64,000 nt of DNA, taken from Tepidanaerobacter acetatoxydans Re1. Lineage in GTDB: Bacteria > Bacillota > Thermosediminibacteria > Thermosediminibacterales > Tepidanaerobacteraceae. The stretch is from contig NC_019954.2 in assembly GCF_000328765.2 (NCBI RefSeq), positions 686,501 through 750,500 of the forward strand. The letters run 5' to 3'. This document shows, piece after piece, positions 8,527 through 17,940 of this stretch. Position numbers and translations under genes: made by a program. How positions within the stretch are numbered: the stretch's first letter is position 1; every line of letters begins with the position of its first letter. Under the pieces are notes generated by a model. It was not told where the DNA came from and searched no databases. It saw only the letters and a list, made by a program, of their open reading frames with translations.

Positions 8527-9846
8527 ATGGCTACCATAGTTAAAATGCCCAAACTCGGCACTACCATGGCCGAAGGTGCAATTACAAAATGGTTAAAAAA
8601 AGAAGGTGACCCCGTCCGGAGAGGAGAAATATATGCAGAAATTCAAACAGATAAAGTAAATATTGAAGATGAAGCGCCGGCTTCAGGAGTAATTAGAAAA
8701 ATCCTTGTTGAAGAAGGTGAAACCGTTCCTATTGGACAGCCTATAGCCATAATAGCTGATGAAGATGAAGATATATCCGGGTATTTTTGTGAACAAAAGG
8801 CAACATTGCAAAAAGAAGACGACAAAGTCGAACATATGCTTCAGCAGGAAGAATCATTATCGCAAGAAAGCAAGCCAGCAGGTAAAATCAAAGCATCTCC
8901 TGCGGCAAAAAGGGCTGCAAGAGAACATAATGTAGATTTATGGGAAGTTGCCCCGACAGGCCCGGACGGTAGGATAGTGGAAAAAGATGTAATATTATAT
9001 ATCCGGGGAAATAAAGTAACGGCTACTCCCGTAGCTAGAAAAATAGCAGAAGAGAAACAGATAGACCTGAAAACTTTAAAGAAAACTGCCGGCAAGCGAA
9101 TAACAAAGCAAGACCTGTTTGAAACGCAGAAACCAGAAACCGAAGAATTTACTGTAAAATACGCCATTCCCGTTACAGGAATGAGAAAAATAATTGCCGA
9201 AAAAATGGCTTACAGCAAAAAGATCGCACCACACATATATCTGTCTTTAGAAGTAGATATGACAAAAGTTATAGAGCTTAGGCAAAAACTTTCGATATTT
9301 ATTCAGGAAAAGTATAATGTAAAGCTTTCATACAATGATATATTGATAAAAGCTGCAGCAGTTGCTTTAAGGCAAAATCCGATAATAAACTCAAGCTTTT
9401 CAGAAGAGGAGATAATCTTAAAAGAGGAGATAAATATTGGTCTTGCCGTAGCCTTGGACGGCGGCCTCATTGTACCTGTAATAAAAAATGCAGATAGAAA
9501 AGGTCTTGCAAATATCGCAAGCGAAACTTCAGAACTTATCCAAAAGGCAAAAGATAAAAAACTTATGCCGGATGATTATCATGGAGGAACTTTTACCATA
9601 TCAAATCTCGGTATGTATGACATAGAAAAATTTAGTGCTATAATTAACCAGCCGGAGACGGCAATACTTGCGGCAGGGAAGATATTGAAAAAACCGGTGG
9701 TAGCAGAAGATGATGAAATAGCCATAAGGCCAATGATGAACCTGACTCTATCCTGTGACCATCGAGCAATAGATGGTGCCGCAGGAGCTAAATTCCTGCA
9801 GAACATTAAGCAAATTCTTGAAGAACCGATGAATATGCTGCTTTAA
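8527..9846 (+). CDS. E2 dihydrolipoyl acyltransferase with one lipoyl and two subunit-binding-like domains
   Basis: A 439-residue E2 core subunit. An N-terminal lipoyl domain (residues 1-78) carries the lipoylated lysine in QTDKVNIE (Lys43). A linker is followed by a peripheral subunit-binding domain at about 122-157 (ASPAAKRAAREH..PTGPDGRIVEKDV). A second, similar but degenerate segment follows at about 164-197 (ATPVARKIAEEKQIDLKTL). The rest is the catalytic acyltransferase domain, with the active-site motif DHRAIDG at 411-417. The usual E2 has one binding domain, so the doubled arrangement is uncommon. The ATG lies eight bases after AAAGGAGG. E2 hands the acyl group to CoA and forms the structural core of the complex. 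Confidence 0.92.
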   Translation: MATIVKMPKLGTTMAEGAITKWLKKEGDPVRRGEIYAEIQTDKVNIEDEAPASGVIRKILVEEGETVPIGQPIAIIADEDEDISGYFCEQKATLQKEDDKVEHMLQQEESLSQESKPAGKIKASPAAKRAAREHNVDLWEVAPTGPDGRIVEKDVILYIRGNKVTATPVARKIAEEKQIDLKTLKKTAGKRITKQDLFETQKPETEEFTVKYAIPVTGMRKIIAEKMAYSKKIAPHIYLSLEVDMTKVIELRQKLSIFIQEKYNVKLSYNDILIKAAAVALRQNPIINSSFSEEEIILKEEINIGLAVALDGGLIVPVIKNADRKGLANIASETSELIQKAKDKKLMPDDYHGGTFTISNLGMYDIEKFSAIINQPETAILAAGKILKKPVVAEDDEIAIRPMMNLTLSCDHRAIDGAAGAKFLQNIKQILEEPMNMLL

Positions 9847-9859
9847 AGGAAGTGATGTT

Positions 9860-11242
9860 ATGCATTATGATATAGCTATTATTGGCGGAGGGCCGGGCGG
9901 CTATGCGGCAGGCATCTACGCAGGAAAAAGAAAGGCAAAAGTTGCGTTAATAGAGAAATGCGAATTAGGCGGCACATGCCTGAATCGAGGCTGTATACCT
10001 ACAAAAGCCTTAATTCACAGCGCAAGACTTTTCCAAGATATAAAAAACGCAGGAAAATTTGGTATTGCAGCAGATAATGTGACGATTAATTGGAATGATA
10101 TGCAGAAAAATACTGTCAGTATTGTAAAAACCCTTACAAAAGGTGTAGAAAATCTCTTAAAATCCAATAGTGTTACGGTCTTTAAAGGCACTGCGAAACT
10201 AGCCGATAAAAACACCATATTGATATCGGATAAAACGGAGCAAATGACCATTACCGCTGATAATATAATTATTGCTGCAGGTTCCGTGCCAACAATTTTA
10301 CCGATTCCGGGACATGATTTTCAAAATGTTATAACAAGCGATGAAGCTCTTTTCTTAGAAGAATTACCCTCGTCCATGCTGATTATCGGGGCAGGAGTGA
10401 TTGGCACGGAGATCGGATATATATATAATGCCTTAGGTACTGAAGTGACCATAGTAGAAATGCTGCCTGAAATTCTTCCAAAGCTGGATGACGACATATC
10501 TCAAGAACTTATTAGACATCTTAAAACACAGGGCATCAAAATATATACTGATGCAAAAGTAAAAGAAATTAAACAAAAAGAAAACACGCTGCAAACATTT
10601 TTTGAAACTAAGGAAGGTATAAAATTTATCGATTCAGAGAAAGTCCTTATAGCAGTAGGCAGGACACCAAACACAGCAGCAATTGAAAAATTAAGTTGTA
10701 ATATAGATAAAAAAGGTATACTTGTAAATGATTATCTTCAAACAAATATAGAAAATATATATGCTGTTGGTGATATCACAGGTAAATCCATGCTGGCACA
10801 TGTGGCATCGCATCAGGGAATAGTTGCGATAAAAAATATCATGGGCGAGGAACATAAGATGGATTATAAAGCCATACCTTATTGTATCTATACCAACCCC
10901 GAAGCGGCATCCGTTGGGATGAGTGAAAAAGAAGCAAAAGCGATTTATAAAGATAATATCAAAGTAGGAAGGTTTCCATACACTGCTAATGGCAAAGCCA
11001 TGGCCATAGGTGAAAAATCAGGTTTTGTAAAAATTATTGCCGAATCAAGATACAACGAAATTTTAGGAGTTCACATAATAGGACCCTGTGCAACGGAACT
11101 CATAGCAGAAGCTGTACTTGCAATAAAGCTTGAGTGTACTGCGGAAGAATTAGCAGATACCATTCATGCCCATCCAACGCTTTCGGAAGCTGTTATGGAA
11201 GCGGCATTTGATTTATTGAAAGAACCGATTCATAAGATGTAA
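9860..11242 (+). CDS. lpdA: Dihydrolipoyl dehydrogenase (E3)
   Basis: A flavoprotein disulfide reductase of 460 residues. The FAD-binding loop IIGGGPGGYAAG is at residues 7-18. The redox-active disulfide is in GGTCLNRGCIPTK, near residue 40. The NAD-binding loop IIGAGVIGTEIG and the C-terminal catalytic HAHPTLSEA complete the family signature. It reoxidises the dihydrolipoyl group of E2 and makes NADH. It is the fourth gene of a complete E1a-E1b-E2-E3 operon and starts 13 bases after E2. Only an imperfect GC-rich hairpin with a short T run (about 11248-11269) follows, so termination downstream is uncertain. Confidence 0.95.
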   Translation: MHYDIAIIGGGPGGYAAGIYAGKRKAKVALIEKCELGGTCLNRGCIPTKALIHSARLFQDIKNAGKFGIAADNVTINWNDMQKNTVSIVKTLTKGVENLLKSNSVTVFKGTAKLADKNTILISDKTEQMTITADNIIIAAGSVPTILPIPGHDFQNVITSDEALFLEELPSSMLIIGAGVIGTEIGYIYNALGTEVTIVEMLPEILPKLDDDISQELIRHLKTQGIKIYTDAKVKEIKQKENTLQTFFETKEGIKFIDSEKVLIAVGRTPNTAAIEKLSCNIDKKGILVNDYLQTNIENIYAVGDITGKSMLAHVASHQGIVAIKNIMGEEHKMDYKAIPYCIYTNPEAASVGMSEKEAKAIYKDNIKVGRFPYTANGKAMAIGEKSGFVKIIAESRYNEILGVHIIGPCATELIAEAVLAIKLECTAEELADTIHAHPTLSEAVMEAAFDLLKEPIHKM

Positions 11243-11614
11243 GATAAAAAAGGCAGCCGGCCGTCTTTTATGGGGGATTTTTAGCTAAAAGCAGTATTGA
11301 TTCAAATGTAAGAACCCTCTTTTCCTAAGTTGATGGTCAACATATAGTGTGACTTATATAAACAGGAACAATATGCTAGTATTTAGTCAAAATTTATTTT
11401 TTATAGTTGAATCAAAATTCTAATATTTATAAATGACATTTAAGTGTTATAACCAATCATTTAGTTAAGTTAAGAGGGGTAAGAGGTGCAAAACTGACTT
11501 AATTATTGTTTGTGAAAATATTTTTTCTATGTTAAACTATGTATACAATGTACAGAATACAGGCATTAAAATTATTTGATTTTATCATATTGAAAAAATT
11601 GAGGAGGGTAAAAA
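11243..11614 (+). promoter_or_regulatory. Intergenic region with probable aspA promoter
   Basis: No gene is visible in these 372 bases. An imperfect hairpin at 11248-11269 ending in TTTT may terminate the dehydrogenase operon. A likely promoter is TTGTGA at 11510-11515, 17 bases, then TAAACT at 11533-11538. A start there gives a leader of about 70 bases. I see no clear operator. Confidence 0.45.
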
Positions 11615-13015
11615 ATGGCTGCTTTTAGAATGGAACATGATTTAATTGGTAGTAAAAAGGTGCCTAAAGATGCTTACTATGGGATACAAACCTTAAGGGC
11701 AGTAGAAAACTTCAATATAACCGGATGCCCCTCACATCGTAAATTAATTTTAGCTGTTGCAATGGTAAAAAAGGCGGCAGCAATGTCAAATATGAAGCTG
11801 GGCTTACTGAACGAAAAAAAAGGCAGTGCGATTATACAGGCCGCCGATGAAATATTAGATGGAAAATTTGCCGATCAGTTTGTAGTTGATGCAATTCAAG
11901 GTGGAGCAGGGACTTCGGTAAATATGAATGTAAATGAAGTAATAGCCAATCGCGCTATTGAGATTTTGGGCGGTGAAAAAGGAGATTATGACATTATTTC
12001 TCCAAATACCGATGTAAATATGTCTCAATCTACAAATGACGTATACCCAACGGCAATACGCATTGCAACCATATCATTGGCTAAGAATTTGTTGAGCGAG
12101 ATGGAGCTTTTGAAAAATGCACTATTAAAAAAGGCCGATGAATTTGATGATGTGGTCAAAGTAGGGCGCACACAGTTGCAAGATGCTGTTCCCATCCGGT
12201 TAGGTCAAGAATTTGAGGCTTACGCACAAGCTATAGGCAGGGACTTGGCTAGAATTAAATCTTCCCTTGAAGCTTTACATGAAATAAATCTTGGAGCAAC
12301 TGCCATTGGGACGGGCCTTAATGCTAAAGTTGAATATATAGAGCTTGCCATTGAAAATCTAAGAAATATATCGGGCATTCCACTTAGGAAAGCAGTAAAC
12401 TTAATAGATGCAACTCAAAATACAGATGTTTTAGCAGCCTTTTCTTCAACCCTAAAAATATTAGCTATTAATTTATCGAAAATAGCCAATGACCTAAGAT
12501 TGATGTCATCGGGTCCTCGTGCAGGAATAGCGGAAATCAAACTTCCCGCAATGCAACCAGGATCTTCGATAATGCCTGGCAAGGTAAACCCCGTAATTCC
12601 CGAGGTTGTTAACCAAGTGGCATTTCAAGTAATAGGCAATGATCATACTATCAGCTTGGCGGTAGAAGCCGGGCAGCTTGAATTAAATGCTATGGAACCT
12701 GTTATTACATATAACCTGCTACAATCCATAGAAATCCTAACTAATGCGATAAAAACATTTAGAGAAAAATGTATCGTTGGAATTACGGCTAACCGTGAGC
12801 GCTGTCAGGAAATGGTAGAAAAAAGTGTTGGCATAATCACAGCACTGATTCCTCATATTGGATACGAAAAAGCATCTCAGTTGGCAAAAGAAATAGCAGC
12901 AAGTGATGAAACAGTTCCTGAATTAATTGCAAAGAAAAATCTCTTACCACAAAATGTAATAAATAATGTTCTCTCTCCTAAAGCCATGACTGAACCCGGA
13001 ATTTTATGCGGATAA
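11615..13015 (+). CDS. aspA: Aspartate ammonia-lyase (aspartase)
   Basis: A 466-residue member of the fumarase/aspartase superfamily. It reversibly splits L-aspartate to fumarate and ammonia. The superfamily signature GSSIMPGKVNPVIPE lies near residue 320. GGAGTSVNMNVNEVIANRA and STNDVYPTAIRIA are further conserved blocks; the Asn-Met-Asn form of the first block favours aspartase over class II fumarase. The N-terminus RMEHDLIGSKKVPKDAYYGIQTLRA is also typical of aspartase. The start ATG has GAGGAGG nine bases upstream. It appears monocistronic, as the T-box leader of glyS with its own promoter follows. In anaerobes this enzyme feeds aspartate carbon into fumarate. Confidence 0.92.
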   Translation: MAAFRMEHDLIGSKKVPKDAYYGIQTLRAVENFNITGCPSHRKLILAVAMVKKAAAMSNMKLGLLNEKKGSAIIQAADEILDGKFADQFVVDAIQGGAGTSVNMNVNEVIANRAIEILGGEKGDYDIISPNTDVNMSQSTNDVYPTAIRIATISLAKNLLSEMELLKNALLKKADEFDDVVKVGRTQLQDAVPIRLGQEFEAYAQAIGRDLARIKSSLEALHEINLGATAIGTGLNAKVEYIELAIENLRNISGIPLRKAVNLIDATQNTDVLAAFSSTLKILAINLSKIANDLRLMSSGPRAGIAEIKLPAMQPGSSIMPGKVNPVIPEVVNQVAFQVIGNDHTISLAVEAGQLELNAMEPVITYNLLQSIEILTNAIKTFREKCIVGITANRERCQEMVEKSVGIITALIPHIGYEKASQLAKEIAASDETVPELIAKKNLLPQNVINNVLSPKAMTEPGILCG

Positions 13016-13021
13016 AGAGTC

Positions 13022-13050
13022 TTGACTTAAGCCAAACAATAGTATATATT
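13022..13050 (+). promoter_or_regulatory. Promoter of the glyS T-box transcript
   Basis: TTGACT at 13022-13027, 17 bases, TATATT at 13045-13050. It lies a few bases after the aspA stop and places the start of transcription near 13057, just before stem I of the T-box. Confidence 0.7.
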
Positions 13051-13056
13051 TTATTT

Positions 13057-13266
13057 AAGCATTCTGGTAATCTTTTTTCCCTGCTTAAAGCGAACGGAGG
13101 ACAGTGTAAGCTCCGTAGCATAAAAAAGATTTGGGAACAGAAGTCAGAAATGAAATCAACCTTATATTGAGTTCCAAAAAAGTGGCAGGATAATGCCTGC
13201 AACTAGGGTGGAACCGTCCTTGAATAAAAGGACCCCTAGACCATCAATGATGGTTTAGGGGTTTTT
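13057..13266 (+). ncRNA. T-box leader for glyS
   Basis: The conserved T-box sequence AGGGTGGAACCG is at 13205-13216. It is followed by a terminator stem (CCCCTAGACCATC at 13233-13245 with GATGGTTTAGGGG at 13249-13261) and five T's. Stem I can be drawn: AATCTTTTTT at 13069-13078 pairs with AAAAAAGATT at 13122-13131, and TTCTG at 13062-13066 pairs with CAGAA at 13138-13142. The internal loop between these helices contains TGGGAA, giving a glycine specifier of GGA (13134-13136) or GGG (13133-13135). Uncharged tRNA-Gly should allow readthrough into glyS. Confidence 0.93.
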
Positions 13267-13302
13267 GGTATTTTTGAATAGCAAAAGGAGGAAAGAATTA
13301 TC

Positions 13303-14685
13303 ATGTCAGAAAATGTTGAAAAAAGTATGAACAAAATAGTTTCATTGTGCAAACGAAGAGGCTTCATATTTCAAGGCTCTGAGATATACGGAGGCCTGGC
13401 CAATACATGGGATTACGGGCCTTTAGGTATAGAGCTTAAAAGGAATGTAAAGGATTACTGGTGGAAAAAGGTAGTCCATGAAAGGGACGATGTGGTAGGT
13501 CTTGACAGTGCAATTTTGATGCATCCTAAGGTTTGGGAGGCTTCAGGTCATGTGGCAGGCTTTAATGATGCCTTAATCGATTGCAAGCAGTGTAAATCCA
13601 GGTTCCGTGCCGACCACCTGATCGAAGACTCCTTGAATATACATGTGGAGGGTAAAAGTGTACAGGAACTTACAGAAATAATCCATGATAATAAAATTAA
13701 ATGCCCCACTTGTGGTAGTGTTGCATGGACCGAAGCCAGAGTATTCAACCTGATGTTTAAAACCTATCAGGGTGTTACCGAAGATTCTAGCTCAATAGTT
13801 TATCTCCGCCCTGAAACGGCCCAAGGAATATTCGTTAATTTCAAAAACGTGTTGGATTCATGCCGTATGAAGTTGCCATTCGGAATTGCTCAAATTGGAA
13901 AATCTTTTAGAAACGAGATAACTCCCGGCAACTTTACCTTTAGAACTCGTGAATTTGAACAGATGGAACTAGAGTTTTTTGTAAAGCCCGGCGATGATCA
14001 AGAATGGTTTGAATACTGGCGGCAGTTTATGGTGGATTTTTTTGTATCATTAGGAGTAAAAAAGGAAAACTTACGATTAAGAGACCATTCTCCCGAAGAA
14101 CTTTCTCACTACTCAAAAGGTACTACAGATTTAGAGTATAAATTTCCCTTTGGATGGGGTGAGCTGTGGGGTGTTGCTAACCGAACCGATTATGACCTTT
14201 CTCGCCATATGGAATATTCGGGTAAATCGCTTACCTATTTTGATCCAAAAGAAAACAAACAAATTGTGCCATATGTAGTAGAACCATCTTTAGGTGCGGA
14301 CAGAGCAATACTAGCTGTTTTATGCGATGCATACGATGAAGAGGAGGTTCAAGGCGATACTCGTGTAGTATTGCATTTAAAACCAGAGATTGCACCTATA
14401 AAATGTGCTGTTTTACCACTTTCCAAAAAAGAACCACTGGAAGAACTGGCATGCAAAGTATACCATGACCTTAAAAAATATTACCACATGGAATACGACA
14501 ACACAGGCAGCATAGGTAAACGCTACCGCCGCCAAGACGAAATCGGAACCCCATTTGCCGTTACCATAGACTTTGACAGCTTGGAAGATAATAAAGTCAC
14601 CATAAGGGATAGAGATACTATGCAGCAGGATAGGATAGAAATCAATCAAGTAAGAGACTATCTCAAGGAGAAACTCAGATTTTAA
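13303..14685 (+). CDS. glyS: Glycyl-tRNA synthetase, single-chain alpha2 type
   Basis: A 460-residue class II synthetase that charges tRNA-Gly. It is the homodimeric form, not the split GlyQ/GlyS tetramer. It starts with [21 protein letters not shown], then [19 protein letters not shown]. The class II motif 2 region [25 protein letters not shown] and motif 3 [10 protein letters not shown] are visible. Two zinc-type cysteine pairs (CKQC and CPTC) lie between about residues 90 and 145. The C-terminal anticodon-binding domain contains [15 protein letters not shown]. The ATG has AAGGAGG ten bases upstream and transcription is controlled by the T-box leader. A terminator follows. Confidence 0.97.
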   Translation: MSENVEKSMNKIVSLCKRRGFIFQGSEIYGGLANTWDYGPLGIELKRNVKDYWWKKVVHERDDVVGLDSAILMHPKVWEASGHVAGFNDALIDCKQCKSRFRADHLIEDSLNIHVEGKSVQELTEIIHDNKIKCPTCGSVAWTEARVFNLMFKTYQGVTEDSSSIVYLRPETAQGIFVNFKNVLDSCRMKLPFGIAQIGKSFRNEITPGNFTFRTREFEQMELEFFVKPGDDQEWFEYWRQFMVDFFVSLGVKKENLRLRDHSPEELSHYSKGTTDLEYKFPFGWGELWGVANRTDYDLSRHMEYSGKSLTYFDPKENKQIVPYVVEPSLGADRAILAVLCDAYDEEEVQGDTRVVLHLKPEIAPIKCAVLPLSKKEPLEELACKVYHDLKKYYHMEYDNTGSIGKRYRRQDEIGTPFAVTIDFDSLEDNKVTIRDRDTMQQDRIEINQVRDYLKEKLRF

Positions 14686-14706
14686 TTACAGCACATTTTT
14701 TTAAGA

Positions 14707-14750
14707 TAGAAGGCTGCTATTGGAGATAAAAATCCTGTAGCAGCCTTCTA
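14707..14750 (+). terminator. Terminator after glyS
   Basis: A perfect 13-bp stem (TAGAAGGCTGCTA with TAGCAGCCTTCTA) lies 22 bases after the glyS stop. The T tract is poor (TTTAGAATTT), so termination may be incomplete. Confidence 0.7.
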
Positions 14751-14984
14751 TTTAGAATTTCGGGTGTTCTTTATAGAAGGATTTTTATAAATTAACATAG
14801 AATTATTGATTCCATTGTAAAAAGTCAGTTTTGCTGTAAAAATATCCGTATGTTGTTTTTTGTATAAAGAAAGTATGCTATATATCGAAATTAAATTAAA
14901 GAATGAAGGTTTCTGCACAAAAATCGTTATTGAATAAGTCGCGTGAAACCAAAATGTTTAATAAATTTTCTTGCAAATACAAAA

Positions 14985-14998
14985 GAAAGCGGTTACAA
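14985..14998 (+). promoter_or_regulatory. LacI-family operator half site upstream of the lacI-type gene
   Basis: GAAAGCGGTTACAA shares AAGCGGTTACAA with the reverse complement of the near-palindromic site at 16508-16523. It lies about 125 bases before the regulator start, suggesting autoregulation. The rest of the 14751-15123 gap shows no gene. Confidence 0.5.
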
Positions 14999-15123
14999 TC
15001 TATAGTAAAGAAATGATGTAAAGTGACTTCAAGGTATTGAACTTAAAAAATCAAGAGATATATCACAATGAGTAGCATCTATAATAAAAGGCAACTAAAG
15101 TTTTTTATGGAGCGGTGATTCTA

Positions 15124-16146
15124 ATGTCTGTAACTATATATGATGTAGCAAAGAAAGCCGGAGTTTCAATAGCTACCGTATCAAGAGTTTTGAATAAAAG
15201 CAGTGCTGTTTCGGATAGAACTCGGCGGCAAGTTGAAGAAGCTATCAAAGAATTAAACTATGCACCGAATTTTATAGCATCTGCATTAACAAAAAAATCA
15301 ACTTTAACTTTGGGTCTTTTAATTCCTGACATCACAAACCCCTTTTTTTCTGAGTTAGCCAGGGGAGTTGAGGATGCCAGTAATGATTTTGGATTTAATA
15401 TTATAATATGCAATACAGATTATAGTCTTGAAAAAGAAGCCACATATATAAGTCTTTTAAAACAAAAAAGTGTTGATGGATTTATCATTTCAACAGCATA
15501 TTATAATGACAAGAATATCATTGAACTGCTAAAAGATAACGTGCCATTGGTACTTTTAGGAAGAGATATCGACTGTTCCGAAGAATATCCCATGGATGCA
15601 GTAGTATCCGATAATATTAAAGGTGGGTATATTGCTACGAAACATTTGATAGATTTAGGCCATGAAAAAATTGCATGCCTTTTGGGACCGGCAAAGATAA
15701 AAGTTAACTTAGAAAGAGAAAAGGGATACCTAAAAGCTATGAAAGAAGCAAAGCTTAAAGTTTATAAAGAAATACTAACACATGGAGATTTCAAACTTGA
15801 ATTTGGATATAAAGAAGCACTTAGAATATTTAAGGGTTCGATTAGACCCACTGCATTTGTTACCGGCAATGACCTTACAGCTCTTGGCGTAATGAGAGCA
15901 CTAAAGACAATTGGTCTTTCTGTGCCACGAGATGTATCGGTTGTTGGGTATGATAACATAATCTTGGCAGAAATGTCAGACCCGCCGCTAACTACCGTTA
16001 ATCAACAGATGCAGAAAATGGGTTATTTAGCAACAGAGCTTCTTATAAAAAGAATAAAAGGTGAGAGAAATGCAGGCAAAAAAGTTGTTTTAGATATTAA
16101 TCTTGTAGTTCGAAAATCGACAAGCAAAGTGCCTTCGACAAATTAG
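15124..16146 (+). CDS. LacI-family transcriptional regulator (probable inositol regulator)
   Basis: A 340-residue LacI/GalR regulator. The N-terminal helix-turn-helix is TIYDVAKKAGVSIATVSRVLN. The periplasmic-binding-protein-like sensor domain includes LGLLIPDITNPFFSELARGVE and ends with DPPLTTVNQQMQKMGYLATELL. A GTG at 15115 is in frame, but the ATG at 15124 matches the usual family N-terminus and has a better-placed GGTGA, so I use it. Related operator sites lie upstream of this gene and upstream of the following transporter/inositol operon. The regulator therefore probably represses both until an inositol-type ligand binds. The ligand is inferred from the neighbours only. Confidence 0.88.
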   Translation: MSVTIYDVAKKAGVSIATVSRVLNKSSAVSDRTRRQVEEAIKELNYAPNFIASALTKKSTLTLGLLIPDITNPFFSELARGVEDASNDFGFNIIICNTDYSLEKEATYISLLKQKSVDGFIISTAYYNDKNIIELLKDNVPLVLLGRDIDCSEEYPMDAVVSDNIKGGYIATKHLIDLGHEKIACLLGPAKIKVNLEREKGYLKAMKEAKLKVYKEILTHGDFKLEFGYKEALRIFKGSIRPTAFVTGNDLTALGVMRALKTIGLSVPRDVSVVGYDNIILAEMSDPPLTTVNQQMQKMGYLATELLIKRIKGERNAGKKVVLDINLVVRKSTSKVPSTN

Positions 16147-16189
16147 AATACTAAATTTAAGATATTAAAATCTGACGATGAGATTTTTT

Positions 16190-16240
16190 AAAGGCTACCT
16201 GTTTTATGCTTTATAAACATAGTATACGGCAGCCTTTTTT
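16190..16240 (+). terminator. Terminator after the lacI-type gene
   Basis: AAAGGCT-A-CC pairs with GG-C-AGCCTTT (one mismatch) around a long AT-rich loop and is followed by six T's. It separates the regulator from the transporter operon. Confidence 0.75.
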
Positions 16241-16394
16241 AATTAAATAATTAAATGAATTAACAAAAAATAAAATATAGCAACTTAAATCATAAAAAAT
16301 TAATTAAATTATTTTTTTAAAAAAGAAGGACAAATCAATTTTATGTAGAATAAAATAAATATAAGTACCTAATTTTTAATTTTGTTATTTAAAA

Positions 16395-16408
16395 TGTAAG
16401 GGCTTACA
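16395..16408 (+). promoter_or_regulatory. Palindromic operator TGTAA-N4-TTACA, upstream copy
   Basis: TGTAAGGGCTTACA has 6-bp perfect arms. It shares the TGTAA-N4-TTACA layout with the site at 16508-16523. A possible -10 box, TATACT, follows at 16415-16420. Confidence 0.6.
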
Positions 16409-16507
16409 AATAATTATACTATTAGGGGATGTCTTAACTATTCTAAAACAAAGCAATAAAAACAAAAATTTATCAGAACATCATAGACGTTATATTTTTA
16501 TACAAAA

Positions 16508-16523
16508 TTGTAACCGCTTACAA
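16508..16523 (+). promoter_or_regulatory. Palindromic LacI-type operator, downstream copy
   Basis: TTGTAACCGCTTACAA has perfect 6-bp arms around CCGC. It lies 113 bases after the other site, spacing that would allow DNA looping. The rest of the region 16524-16915 contains no gene I can support. The leader before the first transporter gene is long, about 390 bases from this site. Confidence 0.65.
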
Positions 16524-16915
16524 TAATCTTAATAATTTTTTTTTACAAGTATCAAGTAATGAAATACTTTAAGTTCGATAGCAATATGTCAAGTCTTAAG
16601 ATTACAAACTAAATGAACTTACAGGTTCATTTCACAAAAAGCTTGTTATCCAAAAACATTAGCATTAGAAAAATAAGCTAACTACATACCTGATTCGTAG
16701 TATCACATTGATTAAAAAATCCGTTTTCAAGTTTAACCATTAAATTCAAAACATTTTAAACTATTTTTATAGAGCTTCAATGCATTAGCCGTTCAGCATG
16801 ATAATACGGTGTGGCCAAAAAATATAACTGGCTGTAATGAATAATCATAAGAGGAGGGATTGTAGAGGATTATAGTGCAAAGGATGCAAACTTTACTAAA
16901 AAATTAATAGGGGGA

Positions 16916-17923
16916 ATGAAATTGAAAACAAAGCGGTTTAAAATGTTAAGTTTGATAGTCGGGATTACGCTAATTTTTTTACTTATTTCTGGATGCGGCC
17001 AGCAGCAAGAATCTCAGCCTAGTGACAGTGAGCAGGTACCACAACAAGAAGCAGAAGAACCCATAAAAATCGGAGTTGTTGTCAAAGCATTAAACAGTGA
17101 TTTTTGGAAAACAGTAGAAGCTGGAGCAAAAGCTGCGGGAAAGGATTTAGGTATAGAAGTCGAAGTTTTGGGACCATCGGCAGAAACTGCTGTATCAGAG
17201 CAAATAGATATGATTGAAGACCAGATTACCAAGCGAGTATCTGCTTTAGCTGTGGCGCCTTCACAACCAGCATCGGCAATTCCTGTATTTGACCAAGCTA
17301 AAGCTGCCGGAATACCTGTTGTGCTAATAGATACAGATGCTCAATGGGATGACAAAGTTAGCTTTGTGGGAACAGGAAACTACAATGGAGGTAAGCAAGC
17401 AGGAGAATTTATAGCAGAAAAATTAGGTAAGGGTGGAAAAGTTGTAATACTTAGAGGAGCTGTAGGGGATCCAACTCATGATGAAAGGTCAAATGGTGCT
17501 ATTGAAGTTTTAAAAGAAAAGGGATTGGAAATACTTGATATTCAACCAGCCAACAGTGAAAGAGGCTTGGGAATGACTGTAATGGAAAATATGCTTCAGG
17601 TTCACTCGGATATCCAAGGGATGTTTGCCACCAATGATGAGATGGCTTTAGGTGCCCTCAGAGCGATTCAAGCCGCGGGTAAAGAAATAATAACTGTTGG
17701 TTTTGATGGTTCGCCTGACGCATTAAAATCTATTGAAGAAGGAGAATTAACTGCATCTGTTGCACAAAATTCTTTCAATATTGGTTATCAAGGTGTTGTT
17801 GCAGCAGTAAAAGCTGTGAGAGGAGAAGCAGTTGATAAAAGGATAGACACTGGGACCAAAATTATTTCAAAAGACAACGTAAAAGAAGAACAACAAAAAC
17901 TAAAAGAAATTTTAGGTCAATAG
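16916..17923 (+). CDS. Ribose-type ABC transporter substrate-binding lipoprotein (probable inositol binding)
   Basis: A 335-residue sugar-binding protein of the RbsB type. The N-terminus has a lipoprotein signal ending in the lipobox LISGC, followed by a Gln/Glu/Ser-rich linker. The mature domain begins IKIGVVVKALNSDFWKTVEAG. It contains PVVLIDTDAQWDD, VVILRGAVGDPTHDERSNGA and FATNDEMALGALRAI, matching the family's hinge and ligand-contact regions. The ATG has AGGGGGA before it. Inositol-binding proteins of other bacteria belong to this same family, and the downstream enzymes point to inositol. The ligand cannot be proved from sequence. A perfect hairpin after the gene may keep its mRNA abundant relative to the next genes. 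Confidence 0.88.
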   Translation: MKLKTKRFKMLSLIVGITLIFLLISGCGQQQESQPSDSEQVPQQEAEEPIKIGVVVKALNSDFWKTVEAGAKAAGKDLGIEVEVLGPSAETAVSEQIDMIEDQITKRVSALAVAPSQPASAIPVFDQAKAAGIPVVLIDTDAQWDDKVSFVGTGNYNGGKQAGEFIAEKLGKGGKVVILRGAVGDPTHDERSNGAIEVLKEKGLEILDIQPANSERGLGMTVMENMLQVHSDIQGMFATNDEMALGALRAIQAAGKEIITVGFDGSPDALKSIEEGELTASVAQNSFNIGYQGVVAAVKAVRGEAVDKRIDTGTKIISKDNVKEEQQKLKEILGQ

Positions 17924-17940
17924 GCTAATAATAGCATTGA

